Numbered from the stretch's first letter, positions 32,995 to 46,191 are shown. The stretch: 64,000 nt of DNA from Dasypus novemcinctus (GCF_030445035.2 NC_080673.1:191809216-191873215), one strand, 5' to 3'. Notes: generated by a model not told the origin, from the sequence alone. A program made the numbers and translations.

Positions 32995-34238
32995 TTTTTA
33001 TTTTATTGACAGTTTTATTGAGATACAATTCATTTATTGAATTCCTTCTGTTTGAATAGTTTTGTTTTCTGCCGGGTCTCTGACAGGTACATTCTCTTCA
33101 TCTGTAAAATGGGAATGTCAATATCTGCCTCATGGAATGGCTATAAATATTCAATAACATAATTCATTCTTTCTAGTTATTGTTATTATTGGACTTCAGG
33201 GGGAAGTGGCAGGCTTATCCTGGGAAAATTTTGACTTCTGCCTTTTAAATTTGTCCCCAAAGCCAACGATCCTGTTTCACAGTCTCCAGGTCTCACGGTA
33301 GGCAGGAGGCAGCAGTGTCACCACTCAGCCCTCCGAGCTCGCAGGTGGGGCTGCAGCAGCGTGGTGGGTGGTGGGTGGAACAACTTGGGGCCTGGAGAGG
33401 ACCCTCCCGGCGGTGGCCCCATTCTGTGGCCAGCAGAACCTGGGGCGTAGGGAGCTGCTGACCAGGAGAATTTGTCATCAAGTCTGATTAAAATTCCAGA
33501 AAGTGGAAAGGGTTTAGGTAATGTGAATAGGGAAACTAGGAAGCTGTGTGCTGCCCTTCCAAATGCAGCTTTCAGCATCTTTGGGATCTGGAGAGAGGAT
33601 TGGGACGGTTCAGGTTCTGGGTCACTTCTGGTGGGAGAAAGTCCATGCTGAGTCCACATATTTTTCATGGGTCACTTTTCATTCTAACACTCTATTGCTA
33701 AGACTTAAAATAAATACCACTTGGGACATTTGAGAGAGATAACAATAAAGCTCTGTGGAGTCTAAAGAAAGCACATTAGGTGGTCAGGCAGTCCTGCTCA
33801 GCCTGAGCCCATGTTGTCTTGGGGCTCAGGGAATGAGGGGTGGAAAACTGAAAATTTTCTAGAACGTTCTCACCATCCAGGAAACCTCTGTGTCGGCTGG
33901 GGATGGATATTCTGGGCTAAGCAAATCCCATTCTAGCCTCTGTCTCTGTTTCCCCAGTTTCCTGGCTGTATCGCTCCATCTTCAGGGAGAATTCCGTACT
34001 AAGCTTTGTAAATTATTTTATCTCTAAAATAATTTGGACTGGAAGTTTGGATAGGAGAAAAATTAAAATGTGCACCTCATTGGTTATCTAAGAATTGCAA
34101 ACTGAAATAATGAGATAACAGTTATAATAATTACCAAACCAGTACCAATTTTTAATGCATGTGATGATATGTTTTTTGTTCTCTGCTGGTGGCAGGGCCA
34201 AATATCAGAACTTTTTGGAATGAAATTTGATGGTCTCT

Positions 34239-37200
34239 GTATTAGTCAGCCAAAGGAGTGCTGATGCAAAATACCAGAAATTGGTTGACCTTTATAAGGG
34301 GTATTTATTTGGGGTAGGAGCATAAGTTACTTCCCTCACCAAAGTCTATTTTCATGTGTTAGAGCAAGATGGCTGCCGATGGCTGCTAGGGTTCAGTCTT
34401 CCTAGGTTCTTTCCTTCCAGGACCTTGCTTCTCTCTGGGTTCAAGTTTCCTTTCTTCCCAGGGCTTGCTTCTTCCTGGGTTCAGGGTTCCTCTCTTTCTT
34501 TTTTTGTCTTTATTTATTTTTAATATTACATTAAAAAATATGAGGTCCTCATATACCCCCCCACCCCCCTCGCCCCACTCCTCCCCCCATAACAACAATC
34601 TCGTCCTTCATCATGAGACATTCATTGCATTTGGTGAATACATCTCTGCGCACTGCTGCTCGTGGTTAATGGTCCACATCATAGCCCACACTCTCCCATG
34701 TTCCATCCAGTGGGCCATGGGAGGATATACAATGTCCGGTAACTGTCCCTGCAGCACCACCCAGGACAACTCCAAGCCCCGAAAATGCCTCCACATCTCA
34801 TCTCTTCCTCCCATTCCCCACACCCAGCAGCCACCATGGCCACTTTCTCCACACCAATGCCACATTTCCTTCGATTACTAATCATAATAGTTCATGAATA
34901 GAATATCATTAGGTCCACTCTAATTCGTATTCTATTCCTCCATCCTGTGGACCTTGGAATGGTTGTGTCCACTCCACATCTATATCAAGAGGGGTCTTAG
35001 ATTCCACATGGATGCTGGATACAATCCTCCTGCTTTCAGTTGTAGGCAGTTTTGGCTCCCTGGTGTGGTGGTTGACTTTCAACTCCATGTTAGCTGAGTG
35101 GGGTAAGTCCAATAATCCAGAGTGTAGGAGCTGAAGTCTGTTGAGGCTCAGGCCTGGCTATCATATGGTCAGTCCAGAGATTCAGATCCCCTGGGTATAT
35201 ATTAAACCCCAGCACCAACTACAAATCCAGTAAAAGTAACAGGAGAGGCTTGTGAAAAAAGATCACATCTGAGTCCAGCTCCATCACACAGAAACACAAA
35301 CTCCAAAGAAGGGCCAACTGACATGGCACTGAACTCCATCTGCCATGACCATAGAACCTGTGTGTCTTTGTAGCCCTCAGAAGAACCAGTACCCGGGGTT
35401 GTATCTACTTTATCTGTCTCTGGGACTCTGCTGAGGTGTGCATAAGGGCAACCCCTCTAATAACCTCCCAGCTCTTTTTGGAGACTCATAGCCATATAAA
35501 CTCATTTGTCCTTTCTATTTCCCCCTTGATTCAGGTCAAAAAGCATTTTTAACTCCTGGTATTATATGTAGACTGAGATATTCTGCTGGTCTGAGTTGAC
35601 CCTTTTATTCAAGGTCATTTTCTAGTTACATCATCAGCTGGTACTTGGTAGTAATCCCTCGGCGCCAGCGAGACTCATCCCCGGGAGTCATGTCCCACGA
35701 TGTGGGGAAGGCAACGCATTTACATGCTGAGTTTGGCTTTGAGACTGGCCACATTTGAGCAACATGGAGGCTGTCAGGAGGTAACTCTTAGGCACCCTGC
35801 TGCTCTAGGCCTTGTTCTTATTTCAGGTGCACAGGCTCACAAGCATAGTCATTAGTATCAAGGGCTCATTGTTGGGCCTTCCTCCTTTTTTGGTCTTTAC
35901 TGTTGCACTTGGGGGATTGTTGCTGTTCCTTTAGGGACTGTGATAGAGCTACCCTGGCTAGAAGCTCAGCACTCCCTCAGTTGTAGTTTTTAATTGTATC
36001 CACTATGAAAATATCCAAACATTTTTATGTACCCTGAATAAATGCTCTGTAGAACTCCCTGCCAACCATGTGTCCCCTGTCAATACCATCCCACACCAGT
36101 ATTCCTCCCCTGCCATTGTTGAAACGCTCTGTGATCCAAAACTTCCTGAAAAATGAAGCCCAATATATTGCCAGGTTCCATTAATAGTAAAATGGAATAT
36201 AGTGATGAGTTTAAAGGTTAGATATAGAAACATATTAATTTGGAAAAATTAAGGTAAAAATAAATTGGGGTATCAAAAAATTAAAAAATGCAAAAGCTTT
36301 GTTTTTGATGTTTTGCCTTCCATCACTGCAATAAGTTTTGCCCTGTATGCAAATTGGCAAGGCGACTACTTTCGTCTTTTCCTCAGTGTCTACATCCTAT
36401 CTTTTTCTTTTCTTTTTTCTAATTATTAAGCCTATCTTCACAAGAGTTTTAGACCACAATAATTCATATATACAATATACAGTACTCCCACATACCCAAC
36501 ATAAAACCTTTTCCCTTCCACAGCAATAATCTTTTTACATATTCATACTATATTTACTGAAACTGATGTACAGATATTGAGACAATAGCTTTCAAACAAG
36601 GTAACATTTGTGTTTACATTGTGGTTTATATTTTAGACTATACAATTTTCTAAATTTTCAGTTATCTTATGTTTTACAATATGATTTACATTTTAGCCTA
36701 TCAGCCCCCATATATTTTTGGTATAATTTTACATGTCTTCTATCCATCCTTGCATACTCTTGTGGAACACTTCTATTGCCCACACAGTTACATTGGTTCC
36801 ATCTATTCAATACCTCTTTCCCCCTCCCCTTAGGGCCCACAGTGACCGTCAATCTTCATTGCTTGAAGGGCCATGTTCAGAGATACTTGCAACAGTGTTG
36901 AGGGCTTGACATGCTCACCTGCCCTAATACATTGGAGGCCACCATTTCTCTTGAGAGATACAGTTCCCTCTATTTGAGGGCATCAGTCCGCCCCAGGATG
37001 TGGTTATACCTTCACTCTCATTGTATGGGTCTCTATCCAATGATATAACCCATTATGGCAAAATGAGCATTCACATATTCCCTAGGAGCCTGTCCTGCAT
37101 CAGATTATCCCCTTTAGGCATCTTAAACAGATAACTTTCCTTATTATATTTTTGAAAAGGTTTTCTCAGCATTATACTCTCAACCAAATACCTGGCAATC

Positions 37201-38873
37201 TTCTATGTTCATATGTTGCCCCACTCTCCCCCCAATTTCTTGGGCAATATTACCCATCCTCCCATCCCTAGCCCCCCTCAAGACCATAAAGCCCACCCAA
37301 AGGTAACCCTATGCCCCCATTTTATCCCTTCCTTGTACAAATACTTACCTCCAGCTTATCATAGATTTCACCCATGTAGGTGTCACCTTACATCCTTCCT
37401 CTACCCCTCAATTTTCTGTAAGTCTATCATCTAGTCTCTAGCTCTCTGAGGCAGCTTGGTTTACTTATTTCATATCATTGAGGTCATGTAGTGTTTGTCC
37501 TTCAACATAAACTCAACATAAAGTTCTCAAGATTCATCCAAGTTATCACATGTGTTTGTAGTGTATTTGTTCTTAAAACCGAGTAGTATTCCATTGTATG
37601 TATATACCACATTTTATTGATCCATTCATCTGTTGATGGGCATTTGGGTTGATTCCAACTTTTGGCGATAGTGAACAATGCTGCTATGAACATTGGTGTG
37701 CATATATCGGTTTGTGTCCTTGTTTTCAGTTCTATTGGGTATATACCCAGCAGTGGAATTGCTGGGTCATATGGCAAATCTATGGCTAGTTTTTTTGAGA
37801 AACTGCCAAACTGTCCTCCAGAATGGTTGGATCCTTCTGCATTCCCACCAGCCACAAGTGGATGAGTGTTCCCATTCCTCCGCATCCTCTCCAGCATTTG
37901 TAGTCTTCTGTTTTTTTCATAGCTGCCAATCTTATGGGAGTAAGATGGTATCTCATTGTAGTTTTGATTTGCATTTCCCTGATAGCTAGAGATTTGGAGC
38001 ATTTTTTTCATGTGCTTTTTAGCCATTCATATTTCTTCTTTGGAGAAGTGTCTGTTTAAATCTTTTTCCCATTTTTTAAATGGGTTGTTTATCTTTTTAT
38101 TTTCAAGATATAGGAGTTCTTTATATATGCAGGTTATAAGTCTCCTATCTGATATATGGTTACCAAATATTTTCTCCCATTTTGTAGGCTCTCTTTTCAC
38201 TTTCTTGACAAACTCTTTTGAGGTGCAGAAGGCTTTAATTTTGAGAAAGTCCCATTTATCTATTTGTTCTTTTGCTGCTCGTGCTTTTGGTGTGAAGTTC
38301 ACGAAGCCATTTCCTATTACAAGGTCTTGTATATGCTTCCCTACACTGCTTTCCAAAGTCTTTATGGTCTTGGCTCTTATATTTAGGTCTTTGATCCATC
38401 TTGAGTTGATTTTTGTGTAAGGTGTGAGATGGTAATCCTCTTTCATTCTTTTACATATGGATATCCAGTTCTCCAGGCACCATTTGTTGAACAGGCCATT
38501 CTCTCCCAGTTGAGAGGGTTTGGTGGCTTTATCGAATATTATATGACTGTATATATGAGAATCTATATCAGAACTCTCAGTTCGGGGGTTCCTCTCTTTC
38601 TGAGGCTTGCTTCTCTTTCTTTATGAGCTTACTTCCCAGGGCTCCAGCTTAAAGCTTCAGCATCATACTCCAACATCAAAAACCCTCAACTCTGTCCTTT
38701 GTCATGCCTTTTATCTGTGAGTCCCCACACACCAAGGGGCAGGGACTCAATGCCCTAATGACATGGCCCAATCAAAGCCCTGATCATAACTTAATCACAC
38801 CCAGGTATAGACCAGATTACAAACATATTCCAATATCTATTTTTGGAATTCTTAACTATATCAAACTGCCACA
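34239..38873 (-). repeat. LTR-like repeat (family B) split by an L1
   Basis: The two halves are 34239-34499 and 38586-38873, with TG...CA ends. The flanking 5-bp sequences GTCTC (34234-34238) and GTCAC (38874-38878) differ at one base. A 5-bp duplication of this sort is what retroviral integrases leave, supporting an LTR origin. The L1 at 34500-38585 entered later. Confidence 0.75.
34500..38585 (-). mobile_element. 5'-truncated L1 with very long 3' UTR
   Basis: Minus-strand ORF2 remains lie at about 37502-38580: LPYDPAIPLLGIYP, EWINKMWYIHTMEYYS and YLENKKINNPFKKWEKDLNR are typical of the ORF2 C-terminal part. Frameshifts separate them. ORF2 ends near 37502 and a 3' UTR of about 3.0 kb follows to a T-rich tail at 34500. 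The 16-bp duplication GGGTTCCTCTCTTTCT lies at 34484-34499 and 38586-38601. Parts of this 3' UTR recur as 12367-13232 and other fragments, so it defines a window-wide L1 family. Confidence 0.92.
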
Positions 38874-38878
38874 GTCAC

Positions 38879-39376
38879 TATTAATATTCTTAAATATTAA
38901 GAGTATTAAATATTGGCAGGCAGGAAACACCAATAAAAGTGATTCTGAAATCTGGCATGTCCAAACTGGAGGGCAGTCCACAAACTGGAAATTCCATGAT
39001 GTTGAGGAGATGCTAGCTGGCAGAAGTAGAGGCAGAAATTCTTCTTTTACCTCTGAAATCCTCAGTTCTAGCTTTTAATACTTCCAGGTGATTGGATGAG
39101 ATGACTCCTCAAATTACTGAGAGCATTCTCCTTTTGTTGATTGTAGATGCAATTAGCTGTAGATGCAATTGACTGATTATAGATGCAAATATATGTATGA
39201 CTACCATCACAGTAACAATCAGGCCAGTGTTTACTTGACCAAACAACTAGACACTATAACCCAGCTAAATGAAATGAACCATTACACTTGGTGTTCAATC
39301 CTTTTTTAACCCTCTTGCTCTACGGTCTCCTCACTCATGCCTCAGCCCAACCCATTTTCATGCAGCCCTTCAGTTG
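38879..39376. other. Short intergenic stretch, nothing recognised
   Basis: It contains a twice-used TTGATTGTAGATGCAATTAG-like stretch near 39140-39185. No gene is seen. Confidence 0.5.
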
Positions 39377-39938
39377 TGTGGCAGTTTGATATTGTTTATG
39401 AATTCCAAAAATAGATATTGGATTATGTTTGTATACTGGCTGGTTTCAGAGGTTTCACTAGTACTTGATTAAATAATGATTGGAGCTTTGATTGGGCCAC
39501 GTCAGTAGGACGTTGAGTCCCTGTCCCTTTGGTGGGCGGGAATTCACAGAGAAACCGCACTGCAGAGAAGGGAGTTTGGCGTTTTAATGCTGGAGCCCAG
39601 GAAGTAAACACACAGAGGAGCAGAGAGAAGGCTTGACAAAGCAGGGGCCCCTGGAAGGAAGATGAGCCATTCACCTGATAGTCCACAGCTGGCCTTATGG
39701 AGATAACAGAGCCGCTGAGCCCAGCGAGAGGCAAGTTGGAAATAGAGGAACCAGGAAGCCTGAATCATTGTAGATATTGGCAGCCATCTTGCTGCAACAC
39801 ATGGCAACAGACTGTGGTGTCAGAAGTAACTTATGCTTTATGACCTGGTAACTATAAGCTCCTACCCCAAATAAATACTCTTTATAAAAACCACCCAATT
39901 TCCAGTATTTTGCATCAGCATCCCTTTTGACTAATACA
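39377..39938 (+). repeat. Solo LTR-like repeat (family B), sense
   Basis: It begins TGTGGCAGTTTGATATTG, carries AATAAA at 39869-39874 and ends TTTTGACTAATACA. This is the only family B copy in the + orientation. It lies 0.5 kb from the split minus copy, giving an inverted pair. Confidence 0.75.
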
Positions 39939-40790
39939 AATGCTCTAGAAGCTCTTTTCTGCTCACAAGGGACTCAGACAAGCCTCACTGGGATGTGTGG
40001 GACTACCCAGGAGCCCTCTTAATTTGGTGCTTTTTTGAACAGATATAAAAAAATATTATTTTCCTGTGTCTATTTAGTGAAGTTATGGAGAAACAGATTT
40101 TTGGTGAATAAAAATTTCGTGCATAATGGTTTCTTTTGAACGAATTTATATTCATAGGAAGAAGCAGATTGAACGTTCTGAAAACACTTTTGCAATACAC
40201 TTCTTCATAGGGTGTCTTCTGTCTTCAGTTTTCCTATGAGATCTTCCAATTCCCAGATGATTTCTTGGGTGGCACACGAACAGGTTTAGAATTTAGGCAG
40301 TCAACAGCTTCTACTCAGCAGAGAGGCAAACATCTGGGCTCAGCATTTCAGGCAATGGCAGGCTTTCAGTTGCATTGTGTGTGCAAGTGTGTAAAGGGAA
40401 AAACTGAGATGAGAGGACTTTTTAGAATGTCTGTTTGGGGGTGGTGTCAACTTAGGCAGAAGTGTGATTTTCTCAGCTACAAGACATTGTAGCAATGTTT
40501 TAGTGACTTTAAAAAATTGGTGCCCTGGGCCCCTTCCTTCAAATCACAGATCACATGACAATTTGACAACCTTTAGTGTGATTGTTGTCTGTTTCACCCA
40601 TGGGACAGTAAACTTCATGGAAGCACTGAAAGTCAGGGCTCCCAGAGATGCTACTTCAGTCCTCTTCTTCCTCTGACTCTAGGTAGTTGTCATATGAATC
40701 ATCTAGGGAGCTTGTTAAAAATGGATTTTTCTGGAACCCTTCCTAATTCTAAATCAGATGTTGAGTGGTAGAGTTATGCGTTGGTCAACT
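39939..40790. other. Intergenic stretch, nothing recognised
   Basis: No repeat or coding signal that I can name. Reading frames here are short and show no conserved motif. Confidence 0.5.
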
Positions 40791-41222
40791 CTTTTTTTTT
40801 TAAAGATTTATTTATTTATTTCTCTGCCTCCACCCCGCCCAGTTCCCCAGTTCCCTAGTTCCCTGCTCTCTGTGTCCATTCACTGTGTGTTCTTCTGTGA
40901 CTGCTTTTATCCTTATCAGCGGCACCAGGAATCTGTGTTTTTTTTTGTTGCGTCATCTTGTTGTGTCAGCTCTCCGTGTGTGCGGCTCCATTCCTGGACA
41001 GGCTGCACTTTCTTTCTCGCTGGGCGGCTCTCCTTACGGGGTGCACTCCTTGCCCGTGGGGCTCCCCTACACGGGGGGCACCCCTGCGTGGCACGGCACT
41101 CCTTGTGCGCATCAGCACTGCATGTGGCCCAGCTCCACACGGGTCAAGGAGGCGTGGGGTTTGAACCGCGAACCTCCCATGTGGTAGGTGGATGCCCTAT
41201 CCATTAGGCCAAGTCCACTTCC
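40791..41222 (-). mobile_element. tRNA-derived SINE, long type
   Basis: TTTTTTAAAGATTTATTTAT lies at left and the reverse-complemented head (TTAGGCCAAGTCCACTTCC) at right. A probable 9-bp duplication with one mismatch flanks it: TGGTCAACT (40782-40790) and TAGTCAACT (41223-41231). Confidence 0.85.
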
Positions 41223-41231
41223 TAGTCAACT

Positions 41232-43880
41232 ATTGATACAAACAAATCACCCCCAAATGTAGCAGCTTTAAAGAAGAACACTTGTTATCTTTCATAGTTT
41301 CTGTGAATCAGGAATTGGAAAGTGGCTTATCTGGGGCTCTCGCACAGGGTCTTTTGATGAAGTTGCTGTTAAATGCCAGCTGGGATTGCATTCATCCATG
41401 GCCTAGGTGGGGCTGCAGGATCCACTTCCGAGGGTGCTGGCAAATTTGTTCTGGGAATAGCATGGGGCAGGAAGGGTGTGCAGAACTGGCTCATATATTC
41501 TGACACTGTTCTTGTCTCGGAATGGTAGATCTTAGATGCTGGTACTTACTGGATGCACCCATGTTGGGTTCTATGACTGCAGCAACCCTGAAGTACACAG
41601 TCTCTTCCTTACAGCAGGTGTAGCCTTCCGTCCTTAGTCTTCCATGGTTTGCCCACTCTGCTGGGTCCCTTTGTCCTCCAGGCCACTCTCCTGGGCTGTG
41701 CCCTTTTCAAGATGGTTCCAGATTGACTCCCTTTCACATGGTTCGTATGTGGCCAATGGGAAAACAGGAGCCTCTGCCTCTCCTCTCATCTCCCCGTTTG
41801 TGAAGTGCAGGGAAAGGGGAAATACCACAGCAGGTCTCTCCTGAGACACAGTCTTTCTGCCTCTTCAATCTCTCCATTGTCATAGGCTGGAGGTGGGTAT
41901 TCCTGGAATCTGGCAACAGCTCTCTAGTTTCTTGATGGCTCCTGCAGGAATGATCACTTTTCTTGAAGAGGTGGAATGGTACCTATTATGTTCTTGGCAT
42001 TTGGGCATCCGCAGAAAAGTCAACATCAAATCCCATTCCAGCATTTCATTCCATCTCTCCATACTGCGACTGAAAAGCCTCCTTAAACACCAGACTCCAC
42101 TGCCTAGGAGGCAGTGGACCCTCTCCACTTAAGGATGCCAGAAGCAACTTGAACATGGTGTGTCAGAGCTCAGCCTCCATCCCCGAGAGTCAAATTCTCC
42201 TTCTGCCCTTTCTGACTGGTCTGTGGCATCCGGGTCAGAAACCATGTGTTACCCTTGACCCCCTTCTTCTCTCTTCTCCCTCCCTAGTCCTCCCAATTTT
42301 GCTTCCTAATTCTTCCTTGAATGTTTCCTTTCCTCCTGTCTCTGCTATCCACCTTCCTGGCATTGCCTTGGCTCAGCCCTTCACTGGCCTCTTCCCTACC
42401 CCTGACTTAGCTAATCCCTCCTAGACCTGGAGTAGCCACCCCCTTCAAGAACCTGATGAAATCCCTGCCTTTACCCAAACGTTGGGCTAGGTGCTGTATC
42501 TCTCCTCCATTCCCACTATTTCCTGTGCCCAGTCCATCTTTTCTGCCTGCATCTTATTCCAGCTGTTGCTGGGGCCACCAGCTTTGAGCAGATGTAAGCC
42601 AGTCCCACTTGCTTTAGCTCTCCTGCTCCGCTCTTGTTTTCTGAGTTTTTTGACATCAAAGCTGGGGACGCCCACAGGAACGTGCCGGGTACTTCCACAT
42701 GTACGAACCTGGGAGGGCCAGTGAGTCAACCTTCCAAGGGGGTAATCCTTGACCACTGGGGCAGGACTGTGGATCAATGCTTCCCTCTTCTGTCTCTCAG
42801 GCAGTTGATTACAAGGCATATTCCTCATGGCCCCTCAGAGAACCCTCAGGGGTCCTGACACTCACTTGTCTGAAGCTGGGTCCAGCTTGATAAAGCCCCT
42901 GTTTGGGCTCTCCCGTCTTTTTGTTCCACTCTCCCCAGGCTCTCAGTGCCCCCATCCTAGGACCACTTCCCCAAATAAATCAGCTGCCTGCAATCCCTTA
43001 TCTCAGGCTTGGCCTTTTTTGGGGGAACCCAACCTATCTAACTCTGCTACTGCCTTTGCCAAATTAAAAACATAGTAATTATTTGTTTACGTCTGTTTCC
43101 TTCACTCGACTACAGAATCTTTAAGGCAGTGACTGTGTCCCAGTTGTCACCAAGTAGTATTCATAATAAATGCTTGTTGAATGAATGGTTCAGAGGTAGA
43201 AAGAGCATGGTGTGTTTACAAATAGTAGCTAAAGGGTATTGGGGGTTTATTCCATTCAACGGTGCTTTTTATGCATTATCTCATTTAACTCAAAAACAAC
43301 ACTGTGAGGTTGGTGCTGTTATTAACCCCATTTGCAGAAGCTCATAAAGGCTAGGTAACTTTCCCAGAGTTACACAGATAGTGGAAAGAGAAAGCAGGAT
43401 TTAGAACTGATTCCCAGGTCAGGTTTCTTACCAATTCTGTTCTTGCGGAGCTACGGAAGCAGGTTATTACTGAAGCATAAAGTGTTGGGGGGGTGGATGC
43501 GTGGAGATGAGGTTTTCCTGGGAGGCGGCAACTGGGTCATCTATTCTAGTGACTTATTTTGCAGGCACTGGGGAACCTTTGAAAGCGTAAAACAGTTTCT
43601 CCTTGTGAGCATTTTCAAAACTACGAAGTAGTTCCACGAATGCTCACAAGGGGGCAGGCGTTGGCAATCTATGAGAAAACTGGTGTAACGAGTGTGTGAA
43701 CTTGGTTCAATTTGCTTTTCCTAGTGGGGCTTCTGCTCCGCTCTCTGAGTGAACCTAAGATCGATAAGTCACTTCCAGCATTGGAGATCTGCTGCTGTCC
43801 ACCTGGCCTTTTCCCTCCCTGATGCCCCTCCTTACTTTCTGCAGTGAAGTGGAAAAAGTCAGGTTAAAAGAAGTGCTAGT
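41232..43880. other. Intergenic stretch with old LTR-like sequence
   Basis: The 41235-41460 part resembles an antisense mammalian LTR (AATCACCCCCAAATGTAGCA, TTCTGTGAATCAGGAATTGG). The rest up to 43240 is unremarkable, and a MIR follows. No gene seen. Confidence 0.45.
43250..43415 (-). repeat. MIR SINE, antisense
   Basis: TATGCATTATCTCATTTAAC, CACTGTGAGGTTGGTGCTGT and GAGTTACACAGATAGTGG are MIR landmarks in antisense order. Confidence 0.7.
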
Positions 43881-43970
43881 GGGGAGCGGATGTAGCTCAG
43901 TGGCTGAGCCCCTGCTTCCCACATACAAGGTCCTGGGTTCAATTCCTGGTACCGCCTGGAAAAAAAAAAA
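43880..43970 (+). mobile_element. Short tRNA-derived SINE
   Basis: It reads GGGGAGCGGATGTAGCTCAG, then GTCCTGGGTTCAATTCCTGG and ACCGCC, ending in an A-run. The A box (TAGCTCAGTGG) and B box (GGTTCAATTCC) of a tRNA gene are both well kept. A 9-bp duplication AAGTGCTAG lies at 43871-43879 and 43971-43979. It is short, about 90 bp, and lacks the long body of the other type. It is a SINE rather than a tRNA gene: the flanking duplications and A tail decide this. Confidence 0.9.
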
Positions 43971-43979
43971 AAGTGCTAG

Positions 43980-46011
43980 ATGCTACTGAAAAATCACCAA
44001 GCTTGCAACATCTCGAAAGCTCAATCCACAAACATATAAACAAACAATATACACAAAACGCACAGCAACAACGACAACAGCAACAGTTTACATGGCCAGA
44101 GTCCAAAACAGTCAGAGGGTCTTAGTCCCCTGTCACAGAAGGTCAAGAGTCCTGGCAAAGGTGCCGTCACCTTAACACACTTAGGAAATGGTTACTGATT
44201 CCAGTTCAGGCTTGACTAACTTTATTGACTACGGACTTGTCAGAGTTGGTGCAGGGAGGTAGGATGTGTTATTTCACCTTTGAGCTAAGTAGGGTTTTCC
44301 CTATTTGAAAAGGACACCATTGAGTCTCAGAGAGGTTATGCCATTGGCTAAGATCCTGCCACTGGCCTGTCACGGGGCGGTATTTGAGCTGGGAATTTGG
44401 ACTTCTTCTCTGGTGTTCCTGCCATTAAACCACAATGGAGTGGTTGATTCAGCATCATCTCTCTATGAGTGTGATTCAGGGAGACCAAGAGGAGGGAGGT
44501 GTTAGGCAGCTTTTCTCCCTGATGACTCCGAGGCTCAATACATAGAATGTTCCAGAGGGAAAGGAAAGGAATACGGAGAAGGAGGTTGCCAGCATTCTGA
44601 TTCCCTGCAGAGGCTGGTGAGCTCAGAGCATAGCAACTGGCTTTGGCGAATCATGGAGTGGAAACCCGTGGCTACCCAGTGGCCTGGGAGCTCCTGCTCA
44701 GCCGGGGGCTGCCTTGGTGTCCTGGTGGCCAGCACAGGGCTGGGGGTGATAAATATTTGTTCCTACAGAACGCTTTATAGGGAGGTGAAGACCAAGGCCT
44801 GGAGTGGCTAGTCCGAGGCCAGTGAGTGCAGGAGCCAGTGCACAGCACAGCCCCATCCTTTTATTTTAAACCTAGCCCCATCTTTGAGTGTCCCCTTATG
44901 CCAGGGTTTCCCACCACGTGAGGTGCACTGTGCCATTGGGGAAGGTAAACAAGGAGATCTGGGGTGGGCACAGGTAATGCTTTTTGTTCCATGATCATGT
45001 GTGTTACAACAATATATAATAAGTGCTTCAAACCCATGTTCCGTGGATATTATTGTTATGATGAGGCTAAAGTAGACAGTAAATAAAAAGTAGATAGATC
45101 GTTATATAAAGAATATTAGTTTGCTATCGCTGCTGGAACAAATTACCAGAAACTTAACAACTTAAAACAAGCACATTTTTTATCTTATAGTTCTGCAAGT
45201 CCGAAGTCCTGAAGAATCTCAGACTTCACCTGGACTTCAGTGCTGCATTAACTAGATTCCCCTGTACCAATTTAAATCGGTTTTCCAGAGTGTAGACCTC
45301 TGCTTGTAGGTGGGTGTGAGACAATGTATCTATCAGATGTGGTCCTGTACTGTCTCCCAAAGTGGGTTCCTTACAACATCATTGTCTTGGGATGTTAAAA
45401 GATGACCATGATAAAAAGGTTCCATGGGTCAAAAGTTGTGAAAATTATGAAAATCTCTCTCTCTCATCTATCTTCTATCTCTTGATATGTATTTAAATTT
45501 GTAAATACTGACATATATAAAATACTTATGTAATATATATATTATTTTTTCCTTTTCCTTGCAAGACTTCTCAGGACTTCTAATATGCTGATGAGCATCA
45601 GGAATCTCCCAGATCCAGAGGGGGATGTGGCATGTAGCATTTCCTTGGGGGTTGCCATCTAGAGAGGAAAACAAATCGAAGTGCTGGGCTATGTGGCTCA
45701 CCCACAGCAGGTACTCTGCCAAAGTGTGTGGTAGGAATGAATGAGTGAGTGGATAGTAGAGTCAATGTGCTGCAGGAGTCCAAGAACGGAAAGAGAACTT
45801 CTCCCATCAAGGTGCAGCTAAGGATGATGAGAAAGATCACAGAAAAGTATTCATGAATCATTACTACGCTAATAGTCACCTTTTACTAAGTAGCTACTAT
45901 GTGCCAGTCATGATGCCAGATGCTTTGCTCCATTATATTTTTAGTTTAAAAGGTGTCTAGAAATACAATCAGTCATCTGGGATGGCTTTTGTAGGCTCAC
46001 TCTGTAGAAGT
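43980..46011. other. Intergenic stretch with MaLR-like LTR piece
   Basis: A stretch starting TATTAGTTTGCTATCGCTGC (45117 to about 45430) has the antisense beginning of MaLR-type LTRs. A weak MIR piece lies at 45880-45945 (CTACTATGTGCCAGTCATGA). The rest is unassigned. Confidence 0.5.
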
Positions 46012-46182
46012 GGATGCCCCCCGCAAGGCTCCCTCATCTCTCTGCTCATTGTCTGATTCTTTTGTCTACTTGTTTGTGAGCTCATTGTATCAGCTCATCT
46101 TCTTTAGGAGGCACTGGGAATTGAACCTGTGACCTTCCATGTGGGAGGCAGGTGCCCAATCACTTGAGCCACATCCGCTCCC
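46012..46182 (-). mobile_element. tRNA-derived SINE, intermediate length
   Basis: The reverse-complemented head reads GGAATTGAACCTGTGACCTT followed by CTTGAGCCACATCCGCTCC. An 11-bp imperfect duplication flanks it: TCTGTAGAAGT (46001-46011) and CCTATAGAAGT (46181-46191). The body differs from the long type. Confidence 0.85.
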
Positions 46183-46191
46183 TATAGAAGT

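Larger units (their letters stand above)
28469..34238. other. Intergenic stretch, no gene seen
   Basis: This contains a MIR-like piece (28478-28600), a possible old LTR (about 29580-30110, with AATAAA-like signals on both strands), a MIR (31930-32115) and a TCTA microsatellite (32932-32994). The 30540-31350 part has LTR-like composition. No reading frame shows conserved protein sequence. Confidence 0.55.

Noticed and set aside
43880-43970. Possible functional tRNA gene
   Set aside because: A and B boxes are present but an A tail and target duplications show a SINE. The stem pairing and anticodon arm are not convincing.
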